From assembly GCF_042665195.1 (NCBI RefSeq), contig NZ_JBHTBW010000005.1:1-64000 (forward strand): 64,000 bases of DNA. Direction: 5' to 3'. This stretch comes from Laceyella putida (GTDB lineage Bacteria > Bacillota > Bacilli > Thermoactinomycetales > Thermoactinomycetaceae). Shown piece after piece: positions 25,207-32,900 of the stretch. A program made the position numbers and the translations under genes. Within the stretch, counting starts at the first letter, position 1; every line of letters begins with the position of its first letter. The notes beneath the pieces were generated by a model, which was not told where the DNA came from, searched no databases, and was given only the letters and a program-made list of their open reading frames with translations.

Positions 25207-25255
25207 GGCACAGGTGGTTGTCCGTCCGCTCGGTAAACGGGCAACCACCTGTGCC
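25207..25255 (+). other. Long perfect hairpin between the LacI gene and the glucoamylase
   Basis: GGCACAGGTGGTTG pairs exactly with CAACCACCTGTGCC (14 bp) around a 21-nt loop that can itself form a short stem. There is no T run. It could be a processing or stabilising structure, or a footprint of insertion. The remaining 25048-25336 sequence is GC-rich and non-coding. Confidence 0.75.
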
Positions 25256-25336
25256 AAACCATCACTTGCACAAATGAAAGAAAACGCCTTCACCCAAAAT
25301 CATCTGATCCCGATTGTATCGAAAGGAGCACCCCCC

Positions 25337-27298
25337 ATGAATAGATCGCCTGTAACGAACAAACCGTATATCAACGATGCCGTGATCGGCAATTCTTCCA
25401 TGTTGGTCGCTTTGGACGCCCGTGGTGAAATCCATCGCCTATGGTGGCCGCATGTGGATATGCCGCAACATGTGGAAACCATGAAAATGGGCGTGCTGGT
25501 TGAAGGGATGCAGGCTTCCACGAGCTGGCTGGATCAAGCGGAAGCATGGCGACATGAGCAATCTTACCTGCCGCGCACAAATATTCTGCGCACCCAAGCG
25601 ACTGGGAAAAAAGTGCCGGTTGTGGTGGCGACGACGGACTTTGCGGTGCCGGACGAAGATTTGTTGGTCCGCAATGTGGAACTGACCAACACCGGTGAAG
25701 CGAAGCTCACCCTGACGTTTTTTGTGTACGCTTCCTTGCAGATCGCGGAAAACGCGTTGTACAATTCGGTTTCTTTTGACCGTGTGATAGATGGGTTGTT
25801 GTATTTCCGCCATCAGTATGCTTTTGCGCTTTCTGGTGCAAACGTTTGCGCTGGATATGCGATCGGCGATGCGTTTCGCCATGCGACCGCCGGGTATTTA
25901 CCTGGGGATACGATTGGCATGGTTCCGCATGGGGCGCTCGCGTTTCGCTTGAGCTTGGCACCGGGAGAGACCCGGGCGTTGCCTCTCTACCTGACGGCCG
26001 GTACGACGGTGCATGAGGCGAGTGCCAAGATGCATCAAGCGAAGCGGGTGGGGGCCGCCGAATGGTTGGCGCGGACGGAGGCCTACTGGCAGAAGTATTT
26101 GCGGGGGGCCAAGCCGCTGGCGATCAGAGATAAGCAAGTGCAAGCAGTGTATGAGCGTTCGCTCTTAGTGTTTAAGTTGATGTCAGATCAAGCGACGGGA
26201 AGTGTCATTGCGGCGCCGGAGTTTGATGAAGCCTTTACCCGTTGCGGCGGATACGCCTATTGTTGGGGGCGTGATGCCGCCTATATCACCACGGCCTTTG
26301 ACCAAGCCGGGCTGACCTCGCTGACCCGCGCCTTTTACCGTTGGGCGGTGCTTGCGCAAGATCCGGACGGCTCCTGGCAACAGCGCCATTACCATGACGG
26401 GCGCTTGGCCCCATCTTGGGGATTGCAAATTGACGAAGGGGGCTCCATCTTATGGGGAATGCATCAGCATTATCTCATGACCGGTGATCGCTCTTTCTTG
26501 GAAGAAATGTGGCCGGCGGTGGAGAAAGGGGCTTCCTTCTTGCTCTCCTACCTGGATGCGGAGACGGGATTGCCGCTGCCGAGCAGGGACTTGTGGGAAG
26601 AACGCGAAGCGGAGCATACCTACTCGGCGGCGGCGGTGTACGGCGGATTATCCGGCGCGGCCGCCATCGCTCGGGAGTTGGGCCAAACGGCCTTGGCGAC
26701 CGCTTGGCGGGAAGCGGCGGGCGGCATCAAGCGGGCGATGGAGCAACATGCGGTGGATGGTGAAACGAACACGTTCTTGCGTGGGATCAAACTGCGTGTG
26801 AGTGAAGAGGAGTACAGAGAGGCCGTTGCCTCGGGGAAATCAACCGCCATGGAAACGGATGAAAAAGGGTATACCCGTTACCTGCTAATGCAAGATAACG
26901 TGTTGGATATCAGTTTGATTGGGTTGGCGGTTCCTTTCCGAGCGTTTGATGTCCATGACCCACGGATGGTCGCCACGGCGGATGCGATCGAGCGCGCTTG
27001 CACCTCTCCGGTGGTGGGGGGGATCCGCCGTTACGAAGACGATGCGTATATCGGGGGCAACCCTTGGATCCTTACCACGCTGTGGTTGGCGCAATACCGC
27101 ATTCAACAGGGACGCATCGACGAGGCCAAACAACACTTTGCTTGGGCGGTGAAACATGCCACTTCTCTGAATCTCTTGCCGGAGCAGATCGATAAGGAGA
27201 CGGGCGAAACGGCCTGGGTCGTGCCGCTCACCTGGTCCCATGCGATGTTTGTCCTCACTGCCCACATGCTGGCGGAAGCGGGAGTGGACGCGCTCTGA
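25337..27298 (+). CDS. GH15 glucoamylase-type glycoside hydrolase
   Basis: A 653-residue glucan 1,4-alpha-glucosidase-like enzyme that would release glucose from imported maltodextrins. A beta-sandwich N-terminal domain (1-260, RLWWPHVDMPQHVE) precedes an alpha6/alpha6 catalytic barrel. Family GH15 residues are visible: CGGYAYCWGRDAAY, DPDGSWQQRHYHDG, the general acid in WGLQIDEGG, and the general base in NLLPEQID (about residue 610). No signal peptide is present, so it acts in the cytoplasm. ATG at 25337 follows AAAGGAGC. It is co-directional with the LacI gene and ends at a terminator. Confidence 0.9.
   Translation: MNRSPVTNKPYINDAVIGNSSMLVALDARGEIHRLWWPHVDMPQHVETMKMGVLVEGMQASTSWLDQAEAWRHEQSYLPRTNILRTQATGKKVPVVVATTDFAVPDEDLLVRNVELTNTGEAKLTLTFFVYASLQIAENALYNSVSFDRVIDGLLYFRHQYAFALSGANVCAGYAIGDAFRHATAGYLPGDTIGMVPHGALAFRLSLAPGETRALPLYLTAGTTVHEASAKMHQAKRVGAAEWLARTEAYWQKYLRGAKPLAIRDKQVQAVYERSLLVFKLMSDQATGSVIAAPEFDEAFTRCGGYAYCWGRDAAYITTAFDQAGLTSLTRAFYRWAVLAQDPDGSWQQRHYHDGRLAPSWGLQIDEGGSILWGMHQHYLMTGDRSFLEEMWPAVEKGASFLLSYLDAETGLPLPSRDLWEEREAEHTYSAAAVYGGLSGAAAIARELGQTALATAWREAAGGIKRAMEQHAVDGETNTFLRGIKLRVSEEEYREAVASGKSTAMETDEKGYTRYLLMQDNVLDISLIGLAVPFRAFDVHDPRMVATADAIERACTSPVVGGIRRYEDDAYIGGNPWILTTLWLAQYRIQQGRIDEAKQHFAWAVKHATSLNLLPEQIDKETGETAWVVPLTWSHAMFVLTAHMLAEAGVDAL
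25837..25850. promoter_or_regulatory. LacI-type operator-like site inside the glucoamylase gene
   Basis: TGCAAACGTTTGCG matches the operator palindrome at 13 of 14 positions, the best match in the window, although it lies 500 bp inside the coding sequence. Confidence 0.45.
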
Positions 27299-27341
27299 CC
27301 ACAGCCAATGGAGAGAAGCGCCAATATCCAATTATATAACG

Positions 27342-27385
27342 AAAGGCCCAATCCGAAGCGGCGAAGGGTACGGATTGGGCCTTTT
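27342..27385 (+). terminator. Terminator of the glucoamylase gene
   Basis: AAAGGCCCAATCCG pairs with CGGATTGGGCCTTTT, a 14-bp stem, and could also serve the convergent gene. Confidence 0.92.
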
Positions 27386-27409
27386 GCGTTTGGGTACCTC
27401 CCATTCTGA

Positions 27410-27940
27410 TTATTTCCCTTTAAGCATGTGTATGAATTTCTCTCCCCAAATAAAATGCTCTTGAATCCAAGGCATATTGGACGTCAGAGTAAATGTCCGT
27501 TTCGCAATCAGTTGATCTTCTCGGTAAACACGAGCAATATATGTTCCATCTTTCCATTTGTCAGCAGGAAGGGCAATTCCAAATCCTGCTGTGTTTTTCG
27601 GATTTGGATGTTCAGAGAAGATCACTTGATTCGAAGGCAGAGAAACAATATCAAGACGGTGCTCCCTCTCTTTATTCTGTTCTGCAATCGTAGACGCAAA
27701 AGAGACAAGTACCCCTAAATTCTTCTTATGAAACTCTGTTCTGTAATTATCAAGATAATCATAAGGAATAAGCATATGTGTGGCATCCTCATACCCCATA
27801 TAGATTTCGTCTTTCTTCCCTGTGGCGTCGGAAGTTGCCACAAGCCACCCGATTTCAAGAACAGGATAGAGGAAAAATAAGAAGAAAACGAAAGCGCCAA
27901 TACTGATCCAATATTTTCTCTTTCTATAAAGCAGTCTCAA
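27410..27940 (-). CDS. Membrane-anchored protein of unknown function
   Basis: A 176-residue protein with one N-terminal membrane helix (ISIGAFVFFLFFLYPVLEIG, 12-31) and a mainly beta extracellular part ending DGTYIARVYREDQLIAKRTF, which looks like an Ig- or Big-type fold. It starts at TTG 27940 with GGAGGGG 8 nt upstream; a nearby ATG is out of frame. No family is recognised. It is convergent with the glucoamylase gene and its base composition is slightly more AT-rich than its neighbours. Confidence 0.65.
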   Translation of the reverse strand: MRLLYRKRKYWISIGAFVFFLFFLYPVLEIGWLVATSDATGKKDEIYMGYEDATHMLIPYDYLDNYRTEFHKKNLGVLVSFASTIAEQNKEREHRLDIVSLPSNQVIFSEHPNPKNTAGFGIALPADKWKDGTYIARVYREDQLIAKRTFTLTSNMPWIQEHFIWGEKFIHMLKGK

Positions 27941-28130
27941 TGATCATCCCCTCCATCTCCTATTATTCGTTCCTTGTGTGCGGTTTTTGTGATTTCTTCA
28001 TGAACCATTCCTTATATGGGGTCGAATCCATCCTCTAAAACGGGAGGTTGGTTTGTAGCGTGTTTTCGCTTCCTGAAACCATGAGTTGGCGTTAAGATGA
28101 GAGAAAAAGCCGAATGGGAGTGGAGCAACG

Positions 28131-28646
28131 ATGGAAAAAGCGCCATTGTACCTATATGAAAAACAAATCGTGCAGGAGTATCTCTACAAAGTGTATGTGG
28201 ACGGTTCAAGGCTCTGCTTTGCCAAACTTCCCACTGTGCAAAGGGGCTCTTTTCTCGGCGGACTGATTTCGTCGCTTCCGTTTTGGCTGGAGTTGGTCGC
28301 GGTGTTTGTGCTTGAGTGGTTCGGCTATGACCCCGATGAGCGGAAGCTGAAGAAAGACCTGGCGGAGCGGGAACAAATCGAGCGGCACTTTGATGAACTG
28401 AGCCAAACGGATATGGAGAAGTTGCTGAGTTTCAAACACCATTTCGCCATTGATCTGAGCCGGATTGAGAAAGTGGTCATCATCCCCCAATCCTCTTATG
28501 AGATGCGGCGGGGAGTCCTGCGCTTTGTGATGGCGGAGGAAGAGGAGCGAGCATTTCAGTTCATCAAGTCTTTTAAAGTACCACGGATTAAGGAAATATT
28601 GTGTGAAGCCTGCCCGGCGGTGCACATTGAAGAGAGAGCCTATTGA
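28131..28646 (+). CDS. Hypothetical protein with one membrane segment
   Basis: A 171-residue protein of unknown family. A hydrophobic stretch (LISSLPFWLELVAVFVLEWF, about 45-64) is flanked by an N-terminal beta-rich part (LYEKQIVQEYLYKVYVDG) and a soluble C-terminal half with a charged helix and VVIIPQSSYEMRRGVLRFVM, reminiscent of PH-like (YcxB-type) folds, though that is a guess. The ATG follows GAGTGGAG. A hairpin terminator follows, and it appears monocistronic. Confidence 0.65.
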   Translation: MEKAPLYLYEKQIVQEYLYKVYVDGSRLCFAKLPTVQRGSFLGGLISSLPFWLELVAVFVLEWFGYDPDERKLKKDLAEREQIERHFDELSQTDMEKLLSFKHHFAIDLSRIEKVVIIPQSSYEMRRGVLRFVMAEEEERAFQFIKSFKVPRIKEILCEACPAVHIEERAY

Positions 28647-28696
28647 GGGCTTGGTCTACCGATCTATGTGGTTTGACGCCATATATGGCGATCTTC

Positions 28697-28717
28697 CCCT
28701 CGCACAAAATGCGAGGG
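28697..28717 (+). terminator. Weak terminator hairpin
   Basis: CCCTCGCA/TGCGAGGG perfect stem; the T run is poor (GGTGTTTGCG). Confidence 0.5.
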
Positions 28718-28884
28718 AGGGTGTTTGCGTTTCTTGGATACAAATCCGGGATGGTGAACGCGGCCAAGACATGCTACACTCAAGTGGGTACTCTCCTGAA
28801 TAAGTGGGGGGGTTTTAGGTGTGGGCAGAAACCTTTTTTCATTTAAGAATAGAAATGATCATTTCATAGAAAAGAGTGTCGCTG

Positions 28885-30441
28885 ATGAGTATTTTAACGG
28901 TAAAAAACTTAAGCCATGGCTTTGGCGATCGCGCGATCTTCCAAGATGTGTCTTTCCGTTTGCTCAAAGGGGAGCACGTGGGCTTGATTGGAGCCAATGG
29001 GGAAGGGAAATCCACCTTTATGAACATCATCACGGGGAAGCTGGAACCGGATGAAGGAAAAATCGAGTGGGCGACGAAGGTGCGGGTCGGTTACCTGGAT
29101 CAGCATGCCGTGCTGCGGAAGGGCATGACGATTCGCGATGTGCTGAAAAGCGCCTTTCAGTATTTGTTTGACATCGAAGCGGAAATGAATGGCATGTATG
29201 CCAAAATGGCTGAGGCGGCACCGGAAGAGCTGGAGCGGTTGATGGAAGCTGTCGCCCCCTTGCAAGATTTGCTGATCAATAATGATTTCTATACGATTGA
29301 TGCCAAAGTGGTTGAGATTGGCCGGGCTCTAGGATTGGAGGATATCGGCTTGGATCGGGATGTGCACGACTTGAGCGGGGGGCAACGGACGAAGGTGCTT
29401 CTCGCCAAACTTCTCCTGGAGAAACCGGATATCCTGCTCCTTGACGAGCCGACCAACTACCTTGATGAACAGCATATCGATTGGTTGAAGCGTTACTTGC
29501 AAGAGTATGAAAACGCGTTTATCCTCATCTCGCATGACATTCCTTTTTTGAATAGTGTCATCAACCTGGTTTACCATATGGAGAATCAACAGCTGAATCG
29601 GTATGTGGGCGATTATGACCATTTTAAGGAAGTGTATGAAGCGAAGAAACAGCAACTGGAAGCGGCCTACAAAAAACAGCAGCAAGAAATCGCCGAGCTG
29701 AAAGATTTTGTCCAACGAAACAAAGCGCGGGTATCGACCAGAAATATGGCGATGTCCCGCCAGAAGAAGCTGGACAAGATGGAAGTGATTGAACTGGCCA
29801 AGGAAAAGCCGAAACCGGAATTCCGCTTCAAAGAGGCGCGCACTTCCGGCAAACTGATTTTTGAAACGAAGCAGTTGGTCATCGGTTATGATGAACCGTT
29901 GTCCCGCCCACTGGATTTGCGGATGGAGCGCGGTCAGAAGATTGCCTTGGTCGGCGCCAACGGGATTGGGAAAACGACCTTGTTGCGCAGCCTCTTGGGG
30001 GAAATCAACCCAATCTCCGGTACGGTGGAACGGGGGGAATCCTTGCATATCGGGTATTTCGAGCAAGAGACCAAAACGGCGAACCACCGTACGTGCATCG
30101 ATGAGATTTGGAGCGAGTTCCCCGGCTTTACGCAGTTTGAAGTGCGGGCCGCCCTCGCCAAATGCGGCTTGACGACCAAGCATATCGAAAGCAGGGTGGA
30201 AGTGTTGAGCGGTGGGGAGAAAGCCAAAGTGCGCCTCTGCAAGCTGATCAACAGGGAGACCAACCTGCTTGTGCTGGATGAGCCGACCAACCACTTGGAT
30301 GTGGACGCCAAAGAGGAGTTGAAGCGGGCGCTGAAGGCGTATCGGGGAAGTCTCCTCATCATCTGTCACGAGCCGGAGTTTTACCATGATGTGGTGACGG
30401 ATGTGTGGAATGGTGAATCGTGGACAACGAAAGTGTTTTAA
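28885..30441 (+). CDS. ABC-F family ATPase
   Basis: A 518-residue soluble protein with two ABC domains, of the ribosome-associated ABC-F family that modulates translation. Domain 1 has Walker A GANGEGKST and signature LSGGQRTKVLLAK with LLLDEPTNYLD. The linker (about 240-310) is a long coiled coil. Domain 2 has GANGIGKTT, LSGGEKAKVRL and LVLDEPTNHLD. It is closest in feel to the YkpA/YbiT housekeeping group rather than resistance types. ATG at 28885 (MSILTVKNLSHGFG) is preferred to the GTG at 28876. A 14-bp palindrome GAAATGATCATTTC lies 20 bp upstream. Confidence 0.92.
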   Translation: MSILTVKNLSHGFGDRAIFQDVSFRLLKGEHVGLIGANGEGKSTFMNIITGKLEPDEGKIEWATKVRVGYLDQHAVLRKGMTIRDVLKSAFQYLFDIEAEMNGMYAKMAEAAPEELERLMEAVAPLQDLLINNDFYTIDAKVVEIGRALGLEDIGLDRDVHDLSGGQRTKVLLAKLLLEKPDILLLDEPTNYLDEQHIDWLKRYLQEYENAFILISHDIPFLNSVINLVYHMENQQLNRYVGDYDHFKEVYEAKKQQLEAAYKKQQQEIAELKDFVQRNKARVSTRNMAMSRQKKLDKMEVIELAKEKPKPEFRFKEARTSGKLIFETKQLVIGYDEPLSRPLDLRMERGQKIALVGANGIGKTTLLRSLLGEINPISGTVERGESLHIGYFEQETKTANHRTCIDEIWSEFPGFTQFEVRAALAKCGLTTKHIESRVEVLSGGEKAKVRLCKLINRETNLLVLDEPTNHLDVDAKEELKRALKAYRGSLLIICHEPEFYHDVVTDVWNGESWTTKVF

Positions 30442-30471
30442 CGTGATGGTTATATCAGGATATGCTATGAA

Positions 30472-30507
30472 AAAAAAGCTTGTCCGTTTGTGGGAACAAG
30501 CTTTTTT
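30472..30507 (+). terminator. Terminator after the ABC-F gene
   Basis: AAAAAAGCTTG/CAAGCTTTTTT stem with T run, placed just 6 nt before the ywbE ribosome binding site. Confidence 0.8.
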
Positions 30508-30523
30508 CCATCAGGAGGTTTAT

Positions 30524-30724
30524 ATGGACGGACGCACGCGCGGACAGATCGCGCCGGGAATGGAAGTGCATATCGTGTTGAAGCAAGATCAACGGACAGG
30601 GAAGTTGACCCGTGGCGTGGTGAAGGAGATATTGACCAACTCGCCGACCCACCCTCATGGCATCAAGGTGCGTTTGACGGATGGGCAAGTGGGTCGGGTG
30701 AAGGAGATTTTACAAGGACGCTAA
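30524..30724 (+). CDS. ywbE: YwbE family protein
   Basis: A 66-residue small basic protein matching the YwbE (DUF2196) family over its full length: RGQIAPGMEVHIVLKQDQRTG, then LTRGVVKEILTNS, then THPHGIKVRL. Its function is unknown; the short beta-barrel-like pattern suggests nucleic acid contact. ATG at 30524 follows AGGAGG by 5 nt. A terminator separates it from the ABC-F gene, and its stop overlaps the stop of the convergent EEP gene. Confidence 0.88.
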   Translation: MDGRTRGQIAPGMEVHIVLKQDQRTGKLTRGVVKEILTNSPTHPHGIKVRLTDGQVGRVKEILQGR

Positions 30725-31431
30725 TGGTCCAATCTCAGTTTGGCGGTGAAGGGAAGATGATCCGAGGCCTGGGGCAGAGGGGTGGAAACTTCCGCCTTCA
30801 GAACATGCCATTGCCGGCTGACAAAGAGATAGTCCAACTGCCATCGTGGCTTTGAAGCGGGATAAGTGCATAAAGGCGCTTTGCCCTTGCCCCGGCCGGC
30901 ATCGGTGAGCAGGGTGGTGAGCTTGCGCCAAGCGGAAGAGTGCGGGAGCATGTTCCAATCGCCCATCAGGATGACCGGATGGGACTCCTGCCGGACTTTA
31001 TGCAGGATGAAATCCGTTTGTTTGCGATGAAGCCAAGGGTTAAGGGGAAGATGGGTGAGGTAGACTTTGATTGGCCGACCGTGAAACGTCAATTTTGTTT
31101 CCAGTAAAGACCTGCCTTCAGCCAATCGGCTTTCAAAACGGTGGTTTTGTGATGACAGGATGGGCAGCCGGGAAAGAATCGCGTTGCCATATTGGCGGTC
31201 GTGTCCCCAGGTTTGTGCCTTGCCAAACAGGTGAAACATCTCCAGCCGTTCCGCCAACCAATCGGCTTGGTCGAGATAGCGGCTCCGTTTGGAGAAACGC
31301 CGATCCACTTCATTCAGTCCGATCAAGTCGGCGTCGCTGGTTTTAAGCACGTGCAGGATACGCTCCATGTCCCAACGCCCATCGCTCCCTCTGCCATGAT
31401 GCATGTTAAAGGTCATCACTTTTAGCTTCAC
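30721..31431 (-). CDS. Endonuclease/exonuclease/phosphatase family protein
   Basis: A 236-residue metal-dependent phosphoesterase of the EEP (DNase I-like) fold. The motifs run in order: FNMHHGRG, LNEVD (metal Glu), YLTHLPL, GDWNM and SDHLPF. Substrates of such orphan members include nucleic acids, phospholipids and inositol phosphates, and nothing here decides between them. No signal peptide is present. It is convergent with ywbE, and their stop codons share bases 30722-30723. Confidence 0.9.
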   Translation of the reverse strand: MKLKVMTFNMHHGRGSDGRWDMERILHVLKTSDADLIGLNEVDRRFSKRSRYLDQADWLAERLEMFHLFGKAQTWGHDRQYGNAILSRLPILSSQNHRFESRLAEGRSLLETKLTFHGRPIKVYLTHLPLNPWLHRKQTDFILHKVRQESHPVILMGDWNMLPHSSAWRKLTTLLTDAGRGKGKAPLCTYPASKPRWQLDYLFVSRQWHVLKAEVSTPLPQASDHLPFTAKLRLDH

Positions 31432-31801
31432 GCTTTCATCCCTCCATTCCCATCCTTACCATTATCATGGGCTTCAGTTCAATGTTTGCATTCGTGAACA
31501 AGAAAGATTTCCGCCATTTTTTGTCGGGATTCTCATGAACACGAACCCGAGCAACCATGGCAGCGCCCGGAAAGCATCGTTTTTTTGGGGGACGCAATGA
31601 TTTGATTAGGAATGAATCCAACGGGTGCCATACGCACATCAGTGGCGATTGGCAAGGGATGGACGAAGTTACCAATCGATTATATTCGCAAAAGTTAAAA
31701 AAATCGATGTTAACGGGGGGATGACGGCGTTTTGCCTAAAAAGGAAGGAAAATGACTATTTTAAATGGATATTTTTCTTATGAATCATTATTCAATAAAT
31801 G

Positions 31802-31829
31802 TTCGATTATTTTTAACCGTTGTTATATT
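31802..31829 (+). promoter_or_regulatory. Promoter for the signal peptidase paralog
   Basis: TTCGAT, a 16-bp spacer and TATATT with an upstream TG form an extended -10 promoter. The 31432-31801 stretch upstream shows no convincing gene. Confidence 0.5.
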
Positions 31830-31888
31830 ATGATGGATAGAAAGTGTGGTTTGCCAAATCCATATACATATAAAGGAAGGGATCCCTC

Positions 31889-32353
31889 TTGGCCAATTCA
31901 CACAAAGTTCTTCATCTCTTATTGTATATTGTAATAGGATTAGCTGGTTTGGCACTGGGTTTGCGGTTGTTTTTTGGCCTTTATCAAGTGCAAGGCGACG
32001 GGATGGAGCCAACCCTGAAAAACCAGGGGTTTTATTTGGTGATGAGTCGTCCTTTGACCTTGAAAAAAGGGGACATTGTTGTGTTTCGCACGAACACGGG
32101 CAAACCGTTGATCAGACGGGTGATCGGTTTGCCGAACCAAACCGTTGAGATCAAAAAGAGCAAAGTCTATGTTGATGGGAAATTGTTGCACGAACCGTAT
32201 GTGACAAGAGCGGAAGGGATCGGCGATACAGAGGTTGTGAACATACCGGAGAATCATTATTATCTGTTGAGCGATGACCGGGCAGATACGTGGGATAGCC
32301 GTCGGATGGGAACGATTCATCAGAATCAGTTGCTGGGAAAATTTATTCATTAA
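31889..32353 (+). CDS. Signal peptidase I paralog lacking catalytic residues
   Basis: A 154-residue protein with the type I signal peptidase fold: one N-terminal membrane helix (8-30), box B-like VQGDGMEPTL, KGDIVVFRT, the box D-like IRRVIGLPNQTVEI, and box E-like SDDRADTWDSRRMG. In active enzymes the box B residue is Ser (SMEPTL) and the box D general base is Lys (KRVIGLPGD). Here they are Gly and Arg. The fold is intact but the enzyme should not cleave signal peptides. It starts at TTG with AAAGGAAGG 8 nt upstream. Many Bacilli carry several sip genes; this may act as a regulator or simply be decaying. Confidence 0.88.
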   Translation: MANSHKVLHLLLYIVIGLAGLALGLRLFFGLYQVQGDGMEPTLKNQGFYLVMSRPLTLKKGDIVVFRTNTGKPLIRRVIGLPNQTVEIKKSKVYVDGKLLHEPYVTRAEGIGDTEVVNIPENHYYLLSDDRADTWDSRRMGTIHQNQLLGKFIH

Positions 32354-32378
32354 GTCCTTGGCTTTTGTTCATTTTTAC

Positions 32379-32784
32379 AGAAGTTGCCGACTGAAAGCCC
32401 AACTCTTTCAAGGATGGGATGAAAGTCGGCGTTGCTCGGTAATCCCTTTATGGTATCGTTAAGAGTGGTAATTTTCAGTATAATCTAACGCATGAGCGGT
32501 GCTCATCCCACTGGTAGTGGGTTTTGTTCCTCTGTTCGTCATGATATGGGGTTCCAGTGGCGAACCAATCTCTCCCACTGGGTAAAATCATGAGAGTGAG
32601 TAAAACGGAACTAGAACGCTGGTAATAGGCGTTCCGCCCATGTGGGTACATGCAACATGAGTTGTAGAACTGCATGGGACGGGCTGATGAGACAGCCCTG
32701 AACTTGGGAGTTGCATGAAGCAGAAATGGATTGAGTGCGCTAACTACCCAAGAATTCCACGGCTTCAGCCGTGTGGAGTCTCAA
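32379..32784 (+). mobile_element. Non-autonomous IS200/IS605-type element with IS608-like ends
   Basis: The left boundary follows TTAC (32375-32378) and is followed by a subterminal hairpin GCCGACT/AGTCGGC (32386-32430). The right boundary shows GAAT, a hairpin with CACGGC/GCCGTG stem (about 32758-32773) and a terminal TCAA (32781-32784). This GAAT-hairpin-TCAA order is that of IS608-type right ends cut by the TnpA Y1 transposase. The 406 bp hold no tnpA or tnpB. Two more hairpins (ATGAGC/GCTCAT and CCCAC/GTGGG) are at 32492-32521. Boundaries are inferred from architecture. Confidence 0.7.
32600..32784 (+). ncRNA. Probable TnpB-type omega-RNA scaffold
   Basis: The last roughly 180 nt of IS605-type elements are transcribed as the guide RNA of TnpB, with the guide taken from the flank right after the terminal TCAA. 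Here the segment with CATGAAGCAGAAATGG and GTGCGCTAAC before the end hairpin resembles such ends. The adjoining would-be guide begins at 32785. The 5' limit is approximate, and expression is not shown. Confidence 0.4.
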
Positions 32785-32844
32785 TATATTCTTAATAAAG
32801 CTAACTTGATCGTTGACAGCGAAAGCGGATACATGAATCGACAG

Positions 32845-32872
32845 AAAGCACCTGGCACCAGCGGGTGCTTTT
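32845..32872 (+). terminator. Terminator or attenuator just before helD
   Basis: AAAGCACC pairs with GGTGCTTT, followed by TCG, only 12 nt before the helD ribosome binding site. Confidence 0.5.
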
Positions 32873-32900
32873 CGTTGTCTGCAAAAGGGGTGAAGAATCG

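Noticed and set aside
28677..28690. 14-bp palindrome CGCCATATATGGCG as an operator
   Set aside because: It follows a stop codon and precedes a terminator, with no nearby promoter; it could be part of the 3' structure.
29329..30387. 352-codon minus-strand frame across the ABC-F gene
   Set aside because: Shadow of a gene with complete Walker and signature motifs; the frame is rich in codons complementary to those and has no start site.
31436..31675. 79-codon minus-strand frame between the EEP gene and the signal peptidase paralog
   Set aside because: No ribosome binding site and no protein-like pattern; the interval is treated as intergenic.
31752..31934. 60-codon frame before the signal peptidase paralog
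   Set aside because: It has an AAGGAAGG upstream but covers an extended -10 promoter, overlaps the next start, and its composition reflects AT-rich regulatory DNA.
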